This document shows, one piece after another, positions 1 to 8,122 of a stretch of 64,000 nucleotides of DNA. How positions within the stretch are numbered: position 1 is the first letter of the stretch; each line of letters begins with the position of its first letter. Origin of the DNA: Planctomycetota bacterium. GTDB taxonomy: Bacteria > Planctomycetota > Phycisphaerae > Phycisphaerales > UBA1924. The notes beneath the pieces were generated by a model, which worked only from the letters and a program-made list of their open reading frames with translations, did no database searches and was not told where the DNA came from. The stretch covers positions 1-64,000 of the forward strand of contig JAGWZK010000002.1 in NCBI GenBank assembly GCA_018968885.1. The letters run 5' to 3'. Position numbers and translations under genes: made by a program.

Positions 1-1
1 C

Positions 2-88
2 TCATTCTGGGCCGTGTTCACCGTTGGCGGTCTAGTATTCTTTGCAGCGGCCCTGATCCTGTTCTGTATCTGGTACGCTGGCACATAA
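2..88 (+). CDS. C-terminal end of a membrane protein (partial, runs off left edge)
   Basis: An open frame enters from the left edge and stops at TAA (86-88). The 28 visible residues form one hydrophobic stretch (motif FFAAALILFCIWYAG at the very end), as in the last transmembrane helix of an inner-membrane protein. Nothing else of the gene is in the window, so no function can be given. It could also be a chance open frame; the strong hydrophobicity and an end close to the next gene favour a real terminus. Confidence 0.45.
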   Translation, partial: SFWAVFTVGGLVFFAAALILFCIWYAGT

Positions 89-266
89 CCAGTCATCTCA
101 ACTCGGCGGCCTTGTGCCGCTCCTCCGCCCCCCGGTTCCCCAAGTGCTTTCGGGGCCAGTGGCTATCCCGAAAGGACGCGTGAAGAGGGCAAAACGCACA
201 CCGGCGGCAGCCACGCATTCGCAGGTAGCTGTCGCCGGCTGTTGTGATTTGGTCTGGGTCGGAGGA

Positions 267-1406
267 TTACTGGCGGGGCAGGGCCTGCACCGCGTTGACC
301 AATTCCTGGACCGGGGCACGCTTGCGGAAATCCTCATCGACGAAGGCGTAGGTGATTTTGCTACCCTTGTCGATGACATACGTCGCGGCGAGGGGCAATC
401 CACTCATCTCATCGCCATTGACCCTGGCAAAGTCGATCATCTTGCGATACTTGGTGCCCAATTCTTCCGGCAGTGCGTAGGCCAAGCCGAAGGCGTGTGC
501 CGCGGCATTGCCCTGATCGGAAAGGACAGGAAAGGCGAGGCCGTCCTTTTCGGCGGTGGAGAGGGACGCATCTGGCAACTGGGGTGAGATGGCCACCAAA
601 GTTGCGCCAGCGGCATTGAAATCTGCCAGGCGTGCCTGATACTCCTTGAGCTGGACGTTGCAATATGGGCACCAGCCGCCGCGATACCAGGTCATCACCA
701 CCGGGCCTTTTTCCCACAGAGATGCGAGTGATACCTCGGCACCCTTGACATCGCGGACCTTGGCATCGGGGGCGATGGCGCCGACTTTGAGCGCGGTGGC
801 GACGACGTTCTGTGCACCAATCGGAAGAGCGGCGACTTGCCGTGGCGATTCACCACTCACTTTCTTCCATTGCCCATCGGCCTCTGCGGCTTCCTTGGTG
901 TGATCACCCTTAAGCCATTTTGCCCGGGTGTCGCCCAGCAGCCCGTCATAGAAGAGGAACAGTCGTCCATCCTTCACGATGAATGATTTGACATCGACAT
1001 CCACCTTGTCCCCCTCGCGCATGGCCCAGGAGCACCAGCCGCCGTGGGCGGGGATGTATTTTTCAGGATTGGCGAGAAAGGCTTCTTTGTTCTTGGCGGT
1101 GGCGAAGCGGAACTTGACCGTTTTGTATTCTGTTTCGAGAGATTCCATGCCGCGAGTGGGCTTGGAGCCACCTTCGGGGAAGTAGGCAACGGGGTCGTAG
1201 CCATCAATCGCCAGTTTGCGTTTGCTGATGTTCCATTGATCGATAGCGAGGAGGGGATCGGGTGTGGAGGCCTGTGAGGTGCTTGCGGGGGCTGATGCTG
1301 ACGGCGGTTTTGCACCCTGTGCCGGTGTTTGCTGCCCAAGGGCGGAAAAGTGACAAAGGGATAACCCAACCAGCACGGCAGGTACGGTGGCTCGCAACAT
1401 GAACAT
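267..1406 (-). CDS. Exported YHS-domain / peroxiredoxin-like fusion protein
   Basis: 379 residues. Residues 1-24 are a signal peptide (hydrophobic core, then ALG). A low-complexity Ala/Pro/Ser linker leads to a YHS-type domain (about 60-170; AIDGYDPVAYF and HGGWCSWAM), a module that often binds metal. An AhpC/TSA-type thioredoxin-fold domain fills about 205-375, with the redox motif GGWCPYCN (CxxC) and the sequence TYVIDKG in its C-terminal half. The likely role is thiol-based peroxide or disulfide chemistry in the periplasm. The YHS-peroxiredoxin fusion is unusual but each half is clear. The gene stands alone; GGAGAA lies just upstream of the ATG at 1406. Confidence 0.8.
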   Translation of the reverse strand: MFMLRATVPAVLVGLSLCHFSALGQQTPAQGAKPPSASAPASTSQASTPDPLLAIDQWNISKRKLAIDGYDPVAYFPEGGSKPTRGMESLETEYKTVKFRFATAKNKEAFLANPEKYIPAHGGWCSWAMREGDKVDVDVKSFIVKDGRLFLFYDGLLGDTRAKWLKGDHTKEAAEADGQWKKVSGESPRQVAALPIGAQNVVATALKVGAIAPDAKVRDVKGAEVSLASLWEKGPVVMTWYRGGWCPYCNVQLKEYQARLADFNAAGATLVAISPQLPDASLSTAEKDGLAFPVLSDQGNAAAHAFGLAYALPEELGTKYRKMIDFARVNGDEMSGLPLAATYVIDKGSKITYAFVDEDFRKRAPVQELVNAVQALPRQ

Positions 1407-1590
1407 TCTCCTTTAAGGGTGCTTCTCCGATGCCGCGATCCGTTCGCTGGTTTCAGACAATTCTCAACTTTCCTCCACATCAACAATGCATCGCCGATCA
1501 ACATCTCTATCGCTGATCCGGCAAATCGCGGCATCCTCCTTAATCTGCCGATGATTCTCATTCCTCATCTCCCCGCTCGGAGTCTCCCCC

Positions 1591-2301
1591 ATGCTTCCAT
1601 CGCAAAACGCCCGCTCCTCATCTGGTCGAACCGCGCCGCAACGTCAAGGTAAGCCCCTCACCTTCTTTGGCTTTGTCAACACCCTTGCAATCTGCTGTCT
1701 GGTGGGAGGGATCGGATATCTCGCGTTTGAGGCGGGAAAGGCCAATCTCGCGGCTTCGATCTACAAAGACAAAATGGTGCGGATTGCCCAGGATTATGAA
1801 GCACTCCGTGGCACATTCAATCAAGCAGTGCAGCGCACAGCGGTCACGGAACTTGTGGCCAAAGGAGACACTCTGACGGTGCGGATCCGTACGACCACGG
1901 GGGTGGTGAAGGAGATCGCAACACCGTTCAAGCCGTCGAGCGAGATCTATGTTGACTTCGTGGTCTTGGATGGACGACTGTGGATCCGCCGCGTGTTTGA
2001 CGCCTCGACACCTCCAGACCAAGGTGTGCTGATTGACCCGGCTCTCGCGGATGTGGAGTGGGCCAAGCGCGACCCGGCGAGCCCGATTACGGTGGGGAAG
2101 GCGGTGTATCGCGCGCTGGGAGAGGGACGCTGGATCGTGACGGTGACGGGTGATGGATCACTGGGATTGGCTAAGGCCACAGGCGAAGCGGTGCTGACGG
2201 CTGCACCGGAAGTGCGTGAATATTCGACGGTGGAATCGGACACGGCCAAGGAGGCAGGGGCGATCACGGCGGGGGATGTGTGGAAGTGGATCACTCGGTG
2301 A
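1591..2301 (+). CDS. Membrane-anchored hypothetical protein
   Basis: 236 residues. A basic, Ser/Gln-rich N-terminus (1-22) is followed by one transmembrane helix (about 24-45, FVNTLAICCLVGGIGYLAF). A short helical stretch that may form a coiled coil comes next (46-70), then a soluble beta-rich domain. This gives a type II topology with the C-terminal domain outside. I do not recognise the family. It lies 98 bases upstream of glycyl-tRNA synthetase on the same strand, which alone does not suggest a functional link. Confidence 0.6.
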   Translation: MLPSQNARSSSGRTAPQRQGKPLTFFGFVNTLAICCLVGGIGYLAFEAGKANLAASIYKDKMVRIAQDYEALRGTFNQAVQRTAVTELVAKGDTLTVRIRTTTGVVKEIATPFKPSSEIYVDFVVLDGRLWIRRVFDASTPPDQGVLIDPALADVEWAKRDPASPITVGKAVYRALGEGRWIVTVTGDGSLGLAKATGEAVLTAAPEVREYSTVESDTAKEAGAITAGDVWKWITR

Positions 2302-2399
2302 AACACTCGGATTTTTGGCTGATCTCATCGCGTTGACCTACCCTTGGCCCGCCCGGAAACACCCGTTTCTGCGGGCTTTTGGTCACAGGAGTTTGCGTC

Positions 2400-3950
2400 A
2401 TGTCTACCTCTAGTCCCAAGTCCATGGATGCCATCATGGCGCTGTGCAAGCGTCGCGGCTTCATTTTTCAAGCCAGCGACATCTACGGCGGCATCAACGG
2501 CTTTTGGGATTACGGCCCCTTGGGCGCGCAGTTGAAGAAGAACCTGCGCGATGCGTGGTGGCAGGACATGATCCTGAATCCCTGCTGGGGGCGCAAGGGT
2601 CCAAATGGTGACCGCGTGAAGTGCGTGCCGCTGGAGACGTGCATCATTCAGCATCCCAAGGTGTGGGAGGCAAGTGGCCACGTGGGTGGGTTCAATGACC
2701 CGATGGTGGATTGCAAAGAAACCAAGGGACGCTATCGCTACGACCACGTGCAGGTGTATGTGCCCGAATCTGGTGATCCCAGTGATAAACCGGTCTTTGC
2801 CTACGTCGGCGATCAGCCCAGCGAAGCCAAGCAGAAGAAGAAGGCGGAGAAGACGTTCGGCGCGATCAAGAGCGTGCTGCTCTCTTCAATTCCGCAACCC
2901 TGGACGCGCGTCATCGGACCGGATGCTGATAAGCCTGGCACGCTGACCGAGCCGCGTATGTTCAACCTGATGTTCGACACGATTACGGGCGCGATTCGTG
3001 ATGAATCCAACAAGGTGTATCTACGTCCCGAAACCGCGCAGGGCGTCTTTCTGCATTTCAAGAACGTCGCCGACACGTCGCGCGTCAAGATTCCCTTCGG
3101 TATCGGGAACACAGGTCGCAGCTTCCGCAACGAGGTAACACCGCGCAACTTCACGTTCCGCAGCCGCGAGTTTGAGCAGGCGGAACTCGAGTTCTTCTGC
3201 CACCCAGATGAATCCGTCGCCTGGTACCAGTTCTGGCGGGACTTCCGCATGGAATGGTGGAAGACCATGGGCCTCGCTGGTGAGAATCTCATTCTGCGCG
3301 AGCACGATAAGAACGAACTCTCGCACTATTCGCAGGGCACCAGCGATGTTGAATATCGCTTCCCCTTCACCGCACCAGGATTTGGCGAGCTTGAAGGCAT
3401 CGCGCATCGCGGCAACTACGACCTCACTCAGCACGCCAAGCACAGCGGTTCCAAGCTTGAATACTTCGACACTGATCGGGGCGAGCTCTTGCCAAACGGG
3501 GCCAAGAAGGGTGAACGCTACATCCCCCACTGCATCGAGCCCGCGGCAGGTCTGGATCGTGGCGCCCTGGCCCTCATCTGCGAGGGGTACACCAAGGACG
3601 AATCTCGCCCGAGTCCGGAATTTCTCAAGCTTCATCCGCGAATCGCGCCCATCAAGGCCGCGGTCTTCCCGCTGGTTGCCAAGGACGGCATGCCCGAGGT
3701 GGGTGAGAAGCTGCATGCTGAACTGTTCAGGAAGTTTGGACATTCGGGCTTCATCGAGTTTGATGAGAAGCAATCCATCGGCAAGCGTTACGCCCGCATG
3801 GATGAGGGTGGCTGCCCATTCTGCTTCACCATCGATGGCGACACGCTGACGGATCAGACCGTGACGTGCCGCGATCGCGACAGCGGTGCGCAGCAACGGA
3901 TCCCGATCAGCAAGGTGAGCGAGTTCCTGAGTGAGAAGCTGGGAATGTGA
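2400..3950 (+). CDS. glyS: Glycyl-tRNA synthetase (alpha2 type)
   Basis: Charges tRNA-Gly with glycine in the cytoplasm. The 516-residue class II enzyme is of the single-chain alpha2 form also found in eukaryotes and archaea, not the two-subunit GlyQ/GlyS form. Family hallmarks are the N-terminal GFIFQASDIYGG and FWDYGPLG, the LRPETAQGVF segment, motif 2 (FRNEVTPRNFTFRSREFEQ), motif 3 (GLDRGALAL), and the C-terminal anticodon-binding domain ending SIGKRYARMDEGG and RDRDS. An upstream TTG at 2379 is in frame, but the ATG at 2400 has AGGAG eight bases before it and is chosen. Start and length fit the family. Confidence 0.95.
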   Translation: MSTSSPKSMDAIMALCKRRGFIFQASDIYGGINGFWDYGPLGAQLKKNLRDAWWQDMILNPCWGRKGPNGDRVKCVPLETCIIQHPKVWEASGHVGGFNDPMVDCKETKGRYRYDHVQVYVPESGDPSDKPVFAYVGDQPSEAKQKKKAEKTFGAIKSVLLSSIPQPWTRVIGPDADKPGTLTEPRMFNLMFDTITGAIRDESNKVYLRPETAQGVFLHFKNVADTSRVKIPFGIGNTGRSFRNEVTPRNFTFRSREFEQAELEFFCHPDESVAWYQFWRDFRMEWWKTMGLAGENLILREHDKNELSHYSQGTSDVEYRFPFTAPGFGELEGIAHRGNYDLTQHAKHSGSKLEYFDTDRGELLPNGAKKGERYIPHCIEPAAGLDRGALALICEGYTKDESRPSPEFLKLHPRIAPIKAAVFPLVAKDGMPEVGEKLHAELFRKFGHSGFIEFDEKQSIGKRYARMDEGGCPFCFTIDGDTLTDQTVTCRDRDSGAQQRIPISKVSEFLSEKLGM

Positions 3951-3981
3951 GCCAGAGGCGTGAGCGGCGTAATGTCTGCTC

Positions 3982-4533
3982 ATGCACTTTGACTTTGCCA
4001 CTGCGCTACCGATTCTGGAACGGACGCCGCGGGTCTTGCGGACTGCGCTGGAGCAATTGCCATCTGATTGGACTGACCATCCATACGGAACCAATCCGGA
4101 TGGATCGCCGACATGGTCGGCGCGCGACATCGTCGCGCACCTGATTCATACGGATCGCACAGATTGGATGGTGCGGGCACACCACATTCTGAAGCATGGT
4201 GATTCGCTGAAGCTGCCGCCGTTTGATCGTTATGGGCACAAGCCGCTGGCGGAGACGCACGATGTCGCGGAGTTGCTGGACATCTTCGCGACTGAGCGTG
4301 TGAGCAAGCTTGCAGAGTTTCGAGCGTTGAACCTGACCCCACAGGATCTGACAACGCCGGGCATGCACCCAGCACTGGGAAAAGTCACACTTGGCCAACT
4401 TCTTGCAACCTGGGTGGTGCATGATCTGAATCACACATCGCAGATGTGCAAAGCGATGGCGTATCAGTATCACACTGAGGTGGGCGTGTGGTCGCAATAC
4501 CTCTCGACTCTTTTCCCTCCTGCGCCGAGATAA
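3982..4533 (+). CDS. DinB-family-like protein
   Basis: 183 residues, all helical in character. The motif WSARDIVAHLIHTDRTDW near residue 45 and VVHDLNHTSQM near 140 supply His residues spaced as in the DinB/YfiT four-helix-bundle family, whose members bind a divalent metal and often act as thiol-dependent transferases. The substrate is unknown. It starts 31 bases after glyS and is followed 6 bases later by the next gene, so the three may be co-transcribed. Confidence 0.75.
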   Translation: MHFDFATALPILERTPRVLRTALEQLPSDWTDHPYGTNPDGSPTWSARDIVAHLIHTDRTDWMVRAHHILKHGDSLKLPPFDRYGHKPLAETHDVAELLDIFATERVSKLAEFRALNLTPQDLTTPGMHPALGKVTLGQLLATWVVHDLNHTSQMCKAMAYQYHTEVGVWSQYLSTLFPPAPR

Positions 4534-4539
4534 TTCTGC

Positions 4540-4974
4540 ATGCCGATGCCCGATGACCCTAAGTTCGGTGTTGTCTACAAGCGCGTTGTCGATCGCTGGA
4601 TCGCCGCAGGGACGCACACCACGCTGACTGAAGATGAGCAGGATTTCATCTCCATCACCACGCTACTGAATGAGAATGCCAATGGTGCGTTGTGGCAGTA
4701 TTTCTACAACAGTTACAGCGAGTTGGCACCTCGTGCTGCACTCACCCTGCTCCGGCTGAATTGCCATGCCGCGGCATCGACGTTACGGCAGGCGATGGCT
4801 CTTTTTGGCAAGGATGGTCCGCCAGCGGATCACGCCGCCCGGCAAGCCCAGCTTGATACCTTCAGTTCCGTTTCAGAAGAGGCCCTCGCTCTTCTCTCCG
4901 AAGATCTGGAACGGGCTGAGCCCAAAATCTGGTCAGCGCTGATAGCGGCTTCCGCCACCTGGAACCTGCGATGA
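4540..4974 (+). CDS. DUF4375 / DMP19-like small protein
   Basis: 144 residues, no signal peptide or membrane segment. The central part (NENANGALWQYFYNSYSE, then APRAALTLLR and GPPAD) resembles the DUF4375 (DMP19) family, a helical domain of unknown function often found in small bacterial proteins. It begins 6 bases after the DinB-like gene and probably shares its transcript. Family membership is from motif memory only. Confidence 0.6.
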   Translation: MPMPDDPKFGVVYKRVVDRWIAAGTHTTLTEDEQDFISITTLLNENANGALWQYFYNSYSELAPRAALTLLRLNCHAAASTLRQAMALFGKDGPPADHAARQAQLDTFSSVSEEALALLSEDLERAEPKIWSALIAASATWNLR

Positions 4975-5019
4975 ATCGCAGCGACATTGGCGGATCGCGA
5001 TTCCTAACAATTCCAGTGC

Positions 5020-5718
5020 ATGACTCGTGAACCTCGTCTTGTCTTCTTTCCCGGAATGGCCGTCGACGTGCGGCTGTACGACCCACAGCGCACTGCCTTT
5101 CCCGATCTCATCACGCCGTCGTGGATTCCGCACGTTGAAGGAGAATCGATGCGGCAGTATGCGGCGCGATACGCCAAGCACCTTGTTGAAACCGATGCGA
5201 TCGGGGACACGAGCTGGCCGCTGATTCTCGGTGGCGTTTCGATGGGTGGGATGATGTCGCTGGAACTCAGCCATCATCTGCCTGCTGCCGCGGTCATACT
5301 CATTGGCAGTTGCACCTCGGCCAAAGCCGTTGGGCCGTGGATGCACGCTCTGGAGCAGGTCTCGCGTCCGATCAACGCCAACATCATCGGAACGGGAAAG
5401 GCCGCGGCGTCACCGTTCCTCGGGCGTGGAGTGCCGGAGGAGCATCGCCAGAATCTGATCGCCATGCTGCAGGATGTCCCGGCGGATTTTCTCAAGTGGT
5501 GCGCCCGCGCCATCGTGACCTGGGAAGGAACGACGGGCAAAGCCCCAGTGCATCACATTCATGGTGACAACGACTGGGTGATTCCGCATTCGCGGTTGAC
5601 TCTGCCGCCGACGAAGCTAGTGCCCAAAGGAGCGCACGTGCTAAACCTGTCGCACCCGCAAGAGGTCAACGCCTTCGTGCACGATGTTGTGCGCTTGGTA
5701 TCGAACTCGGCTGGGTGA
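5020..5718 (+). CDS. Alpha/beta hydrolase (copy 1)
   Basis: 232 residues with the alpha/beta hydrolase layout: FFPGMAVD near the N-terminus (oxyanion strand), the nucleophile elbow GGVSMGGM (Ser near residue 74), an acidic residue in HIHGDNDWVIP (about 175-186) and a His in GAHVLNLSHP near the C-terminus. The substrate is unknown; small esters or lactones are possible. No signal peptide, so probably cytoplasmic. The gene 299 bases downstream encodes a clear paralog with the same motifs. Confidence 0.75.
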   Translation: MTREPRLVFFPGMAVDVRLYDPQRTAFPDLITPSWIPHVEGESMRQYAARYAKHLVETDAIGDTSWPLILGGVSMGGMMSLELSHHLPAAAVILIGSCTSAKAVGPWMHALEQVSRPINANIIGTGKAAASPFLGRGVPEEHRQNLIAMLQDVPADFLKWCARAIVTWEGTTGKAPVHHIHGDNDWVIPHSRLTLPPTKLVPKGAHVLNLSHPQEVNAFVHDVVRLVSNSAG

Positions 5719-6016
5719 TCAGAATGCCTCTGCCAGAGGCGATTTGCTGCACCCAAATAGCACGCGTGCAAAACGGCATGTGCGTCTGTTCGGACTTTGG
5801 CCAGAAGATTCGGCCTCAACACACTTATTTCTAGAGTCACAGGTCACTATTTTCCTATTCTTTGTGGCAACTTGCCTGCACATGATGCAAAAGTGGTTAC
5901 CGTGTCTGTGTGAACGATCGAAGCTGAATTCACCTGAGTGAGTCACAGCATTCGAGAACCGAGCCGCTTTACCACCTGTCTGTCCACGCAAGTCCGCCTC
6001 TCCCGCCGAGAATGTT

Positions 6017-6763
6017 GTGAGCCGAGAGAATTCCGCTTTCATTCAATCTGCTGAACCATGTTCGCCCGTGCCGAAGGGTCGCGCCACACGTCTTATTCTT
6101 CTTCCGGGCATGGGTGTAGACAGCCGCCTCTTTTATGCGCAGAAGATCGCCTTTCCCAATTTGGAACTGCCTCAGTGGATTCCGCATCTCAAACGCGAGT
6201 CCCTCCGCGATTACGCAACACGCTTTGCGGCCACTCTCAACCCCACCGACCCTCGCCCACTCATCATCGGTGGCGTCTCGATGGGCGGCATGATCGCGCT
6301 GGAATTAAGCCGCCACCTCACCACTGCCGCCGCCATCATCCTCATCGGCAGTTGCACCAGTGGCCGCGCTGTTGCCCCTTTCATGCGTGCGATGGAGCAG
6401 GTCTCTCGTCCCGTTCCGTCGGGGCTGATTTCCGCTGGCAGAGTGCTTGCCGCGCCATTCCTGGGACAGGGGGGCGTTCCACGCGCTGATCGACGCCAAC
6501 TTGGCGAAATGCTCAGCGATATCCACGTTCCTTTTCTGCGTTGGTCAGGCCGTGCCATTATGGAATGGCCGGGCATCGAGCATGTCACCACTCCCGTCCA
6601 TCAGATTCACGGTTCCTTTGACCGCGTGATTCCCGCTGGTCGCCTGTCGCGGCCTCCAGATAGCATTGTCCGTGGCGGAGCACACGTTTTGAACCTCTCG
6701 CATCCGCTGGAAGTGAACCAGTTCATCGCCAAGGTCGTGCAGCAGGTGGAACACGCCACCTGA
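6017..6763 (+). CDS. Alpha/beta hydrolase (copy 2, tandem paralog)
   Basis: 248 residues, closely similar along its length to the protein at 5020-5718: LLPGMGVDSRLFYAQKIAF, nucleophile elbow GGVSMGGM, IILIGSCTSG, MEQVSRP, HQIHGSFDRVIP and GAHVLNLSHP are shared. The catalytic Ser, acid and His are all present. The start used is a GTG at 6017; the hydrolase fold only begins near residue 25, so a later start is possible. A tandem duplication explains the pair; the 298-base gap between them is AT-richer and holds no gene. Confidence 0.75.
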   Translation: MSRENSAFIQSAEPCSPVPKGRATRLILLPGMGVDSRLFYAQKIAFPNLELPQWIPHLKRESLRDYATRFAATLNPTDPRPLIIGGVSMGGMIALELSRHLTTAAAIILIGSCTSGRAVAPFMRAMEQVSRPVPSGLISAGRVLAAPFLGQGGVPRADRRQLGEMLSDIHVPFLRWSGRAIMEWPGIEHVTTPVHQIHGSFDRVIPAGRLSRPPDSIVRGGAHVLNLSHPLEVNQFIAKVVQQVEHAT

Positions 6764-6778
6764 GCATCGCGCTGGGAT

Positions 6779-7993
6779 TCAGAAGAAATCGGTCATGTAT
6801 GGAGCACCACCGGCGAAAACCATGTCGGCGGTCTCGATTGCGCCTGCGGAACCGGTAATCAAGCCACGACGCGAGAGGTCGCTGGCGGTGAGGTAGCCGC
6901 AATAGAGCTGCGACAGCGTCTGCACGCTGCAGCGAATGGCATTGCCGGTCGGCGCACCGCGCTGCACCCTTCCATCCCCCCCGGCGACTTCGAGTGCCCA
7001 GCAGGTGCTGTTGTCGGTCACGAGGGGGTCATAGAGATCGATCGCCAGCGAAGCTCGCACGCCGCGGGGGTAGCCGCGTTCGCGCAGGGCAGCCTCCGCA
7101 TCGCAGATCCGCACCATCCAAGGATCTTTCATGGAGATCGAGTAGATGGTGTGACCCAGGAGACCGATCGCCGGATGTGTGGGCGATGCCGAGAATTTCA
7201 GATCGTTGGCCATGGTGGTGAAGCCGCCAAGGAACGCCAGCAGTGCCCGACCTGCGGAGGCGTCATTCCACGCGATGTCGCTGAGTTTGACATCATGCTT
7301 GCCGGTGGGCAAGTGCCGATCCTGCGAAATGTACGCATAGGCCTGCAACTGACCCGCTTCATTGACGATGCCGAACGGAGAGTGAGGCACTTCGCGCCAG
7401 ACTTTGATGCGATTCCAAATGTAATTGCCACGATCGAGCGTGCCGGGAGTCGCCATCGCCCACTGGCGATAGATTTCGCGGATCGCAGGTTCATCAGATT
7501 CGGTCAGAGCGCGGACGGTGAGTCCGACTCCGCCATCTGCCGCGATGAGGTTCCTGGCGATCTCGCTCACGGGAACGGTGGCGTTGTAAGCCATTCCCGC
7601 CACTTCATACCCGACCTTGCGATACAAGTGCTGCGTCGAGGCGTACAGCGTGGAGAGCGCGATGCCCTCTGCCGCGATCTCGCGCACGCATGCCGTCATC
7701 ATCGCGGTCGCCAGGCCGCCACCTCGCGATTCGGGTCCCACGGCAACGCCAGCGATGCCGCTCATGGGGACGCTTTTGCCGCCGAAATACTGCCCCATGG
7801 GAATGCGCAGAAGGCACGCTTCCGCGGCGGCGGCTCCGCTGCGCCGGGCGGCACGCAAATTTCCCGCGCCCGCTTTGGTGAGCCATTCGCGAGCGCCCTT
7901 GGGCTCGGAAGCGAATGCATAACCGATGAGACGCACCAAGGCGTCCATGTCACGAGCTTCATCGATTGACCCATACACCACATCGCGTGACAT
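6779..7993 (-). CDS. Eis-type GNAT N-acetyltransferase
   Basis: 404 residues. The N-terminal half is a GNAT domain (about 5-150) with the acetyl-CoA loop GVAVGPESRGGGLATAMM and the LYRKVGYEVAG segment; a second, degenerate GNAT-like part follows, and the C-terminal hundred residues look like an SCP2-type sterol-carrier fold. This three-part layout is that of the Eis family, which acetylates amines, including aminoglycosides in Mycobacterium; the substrate here is unknown. The ATG at 7993 has AAGGAG 10 bases upstream and replaces a longer in-frame start at 8041, which would run into the terminator hairpin of the neighbouring gene. Confidence 0.8.
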   Translation of the reverse strand: MSRDVVYGSIDEARDMDALVRLIGYAFASEPKGAREWLTKAGAGNLRAARRSGAAAAEACLLRIPMGQYFGGKSVPMSGIAGVAVGPESRGGGLATAMMTACVREIAAEGIALSTLYASTQHLYRKVGYEVAGMAYNATVPVSEIARNLIAADGGVGLTVRALTESDEPAIREIYRQWAMATPGTLDRGNYIWNRIKVWREVPHSPFGIVNEAGQLQAYAYISQDRHLPTGKHDVKLSDIAWNDASAGRALLAFLGGFTTMANDLKFSASPTHPAIGLLGHTIYSISMKDPWMVRICDAEAALRERGYPRGVRASLAIDLYDPLVTDNSTCWALEVAGGDGRVQRGAPTGNAIRCSVQTLSQLYCGYLTASDLSRRGLITGSAGAIETADMVFAGGAPYMTDFF

Positions 7994-8039
7994 GCTGAAC
8001 TCTCCTTTGTGACGGAGTGATCGTTGGCGGTAAAAACAC

Positions 8040-8067
8040 ATGAGGCCGACCCGAAGGCCGGCCTCAT
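8040..8067 (-). terminator. Intrinsic terminator of the DUF11 gene
   Basis: ATGAGGCCG (8040-8048) pairs perfectly with CGGCCTCAT (8059-8067) over a 10-base loop. Read leftward the stem is followed by TGTGTTTTTACC, a good T tract. It lies 55 bases past the stop of the leftward gene at 8123-9715 and just upstream of the acetyltransferase start. Confidence 0.8.
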
Positions 8068-8122
8068 GGAAAGTTTCAGATCACGATCCGCGGGTGCGGA
8101 TCAATCACTTGCTTGATGCCAA

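Noticed and set aside
5719-6016. Gene or strong terminator between the two alpha/beta hydrolase genes
   Set aside because: Only a 5-bp GCCTC/GAGGC hairpin without a T tract is present, and frames there have no ribosome-binding site or family features.
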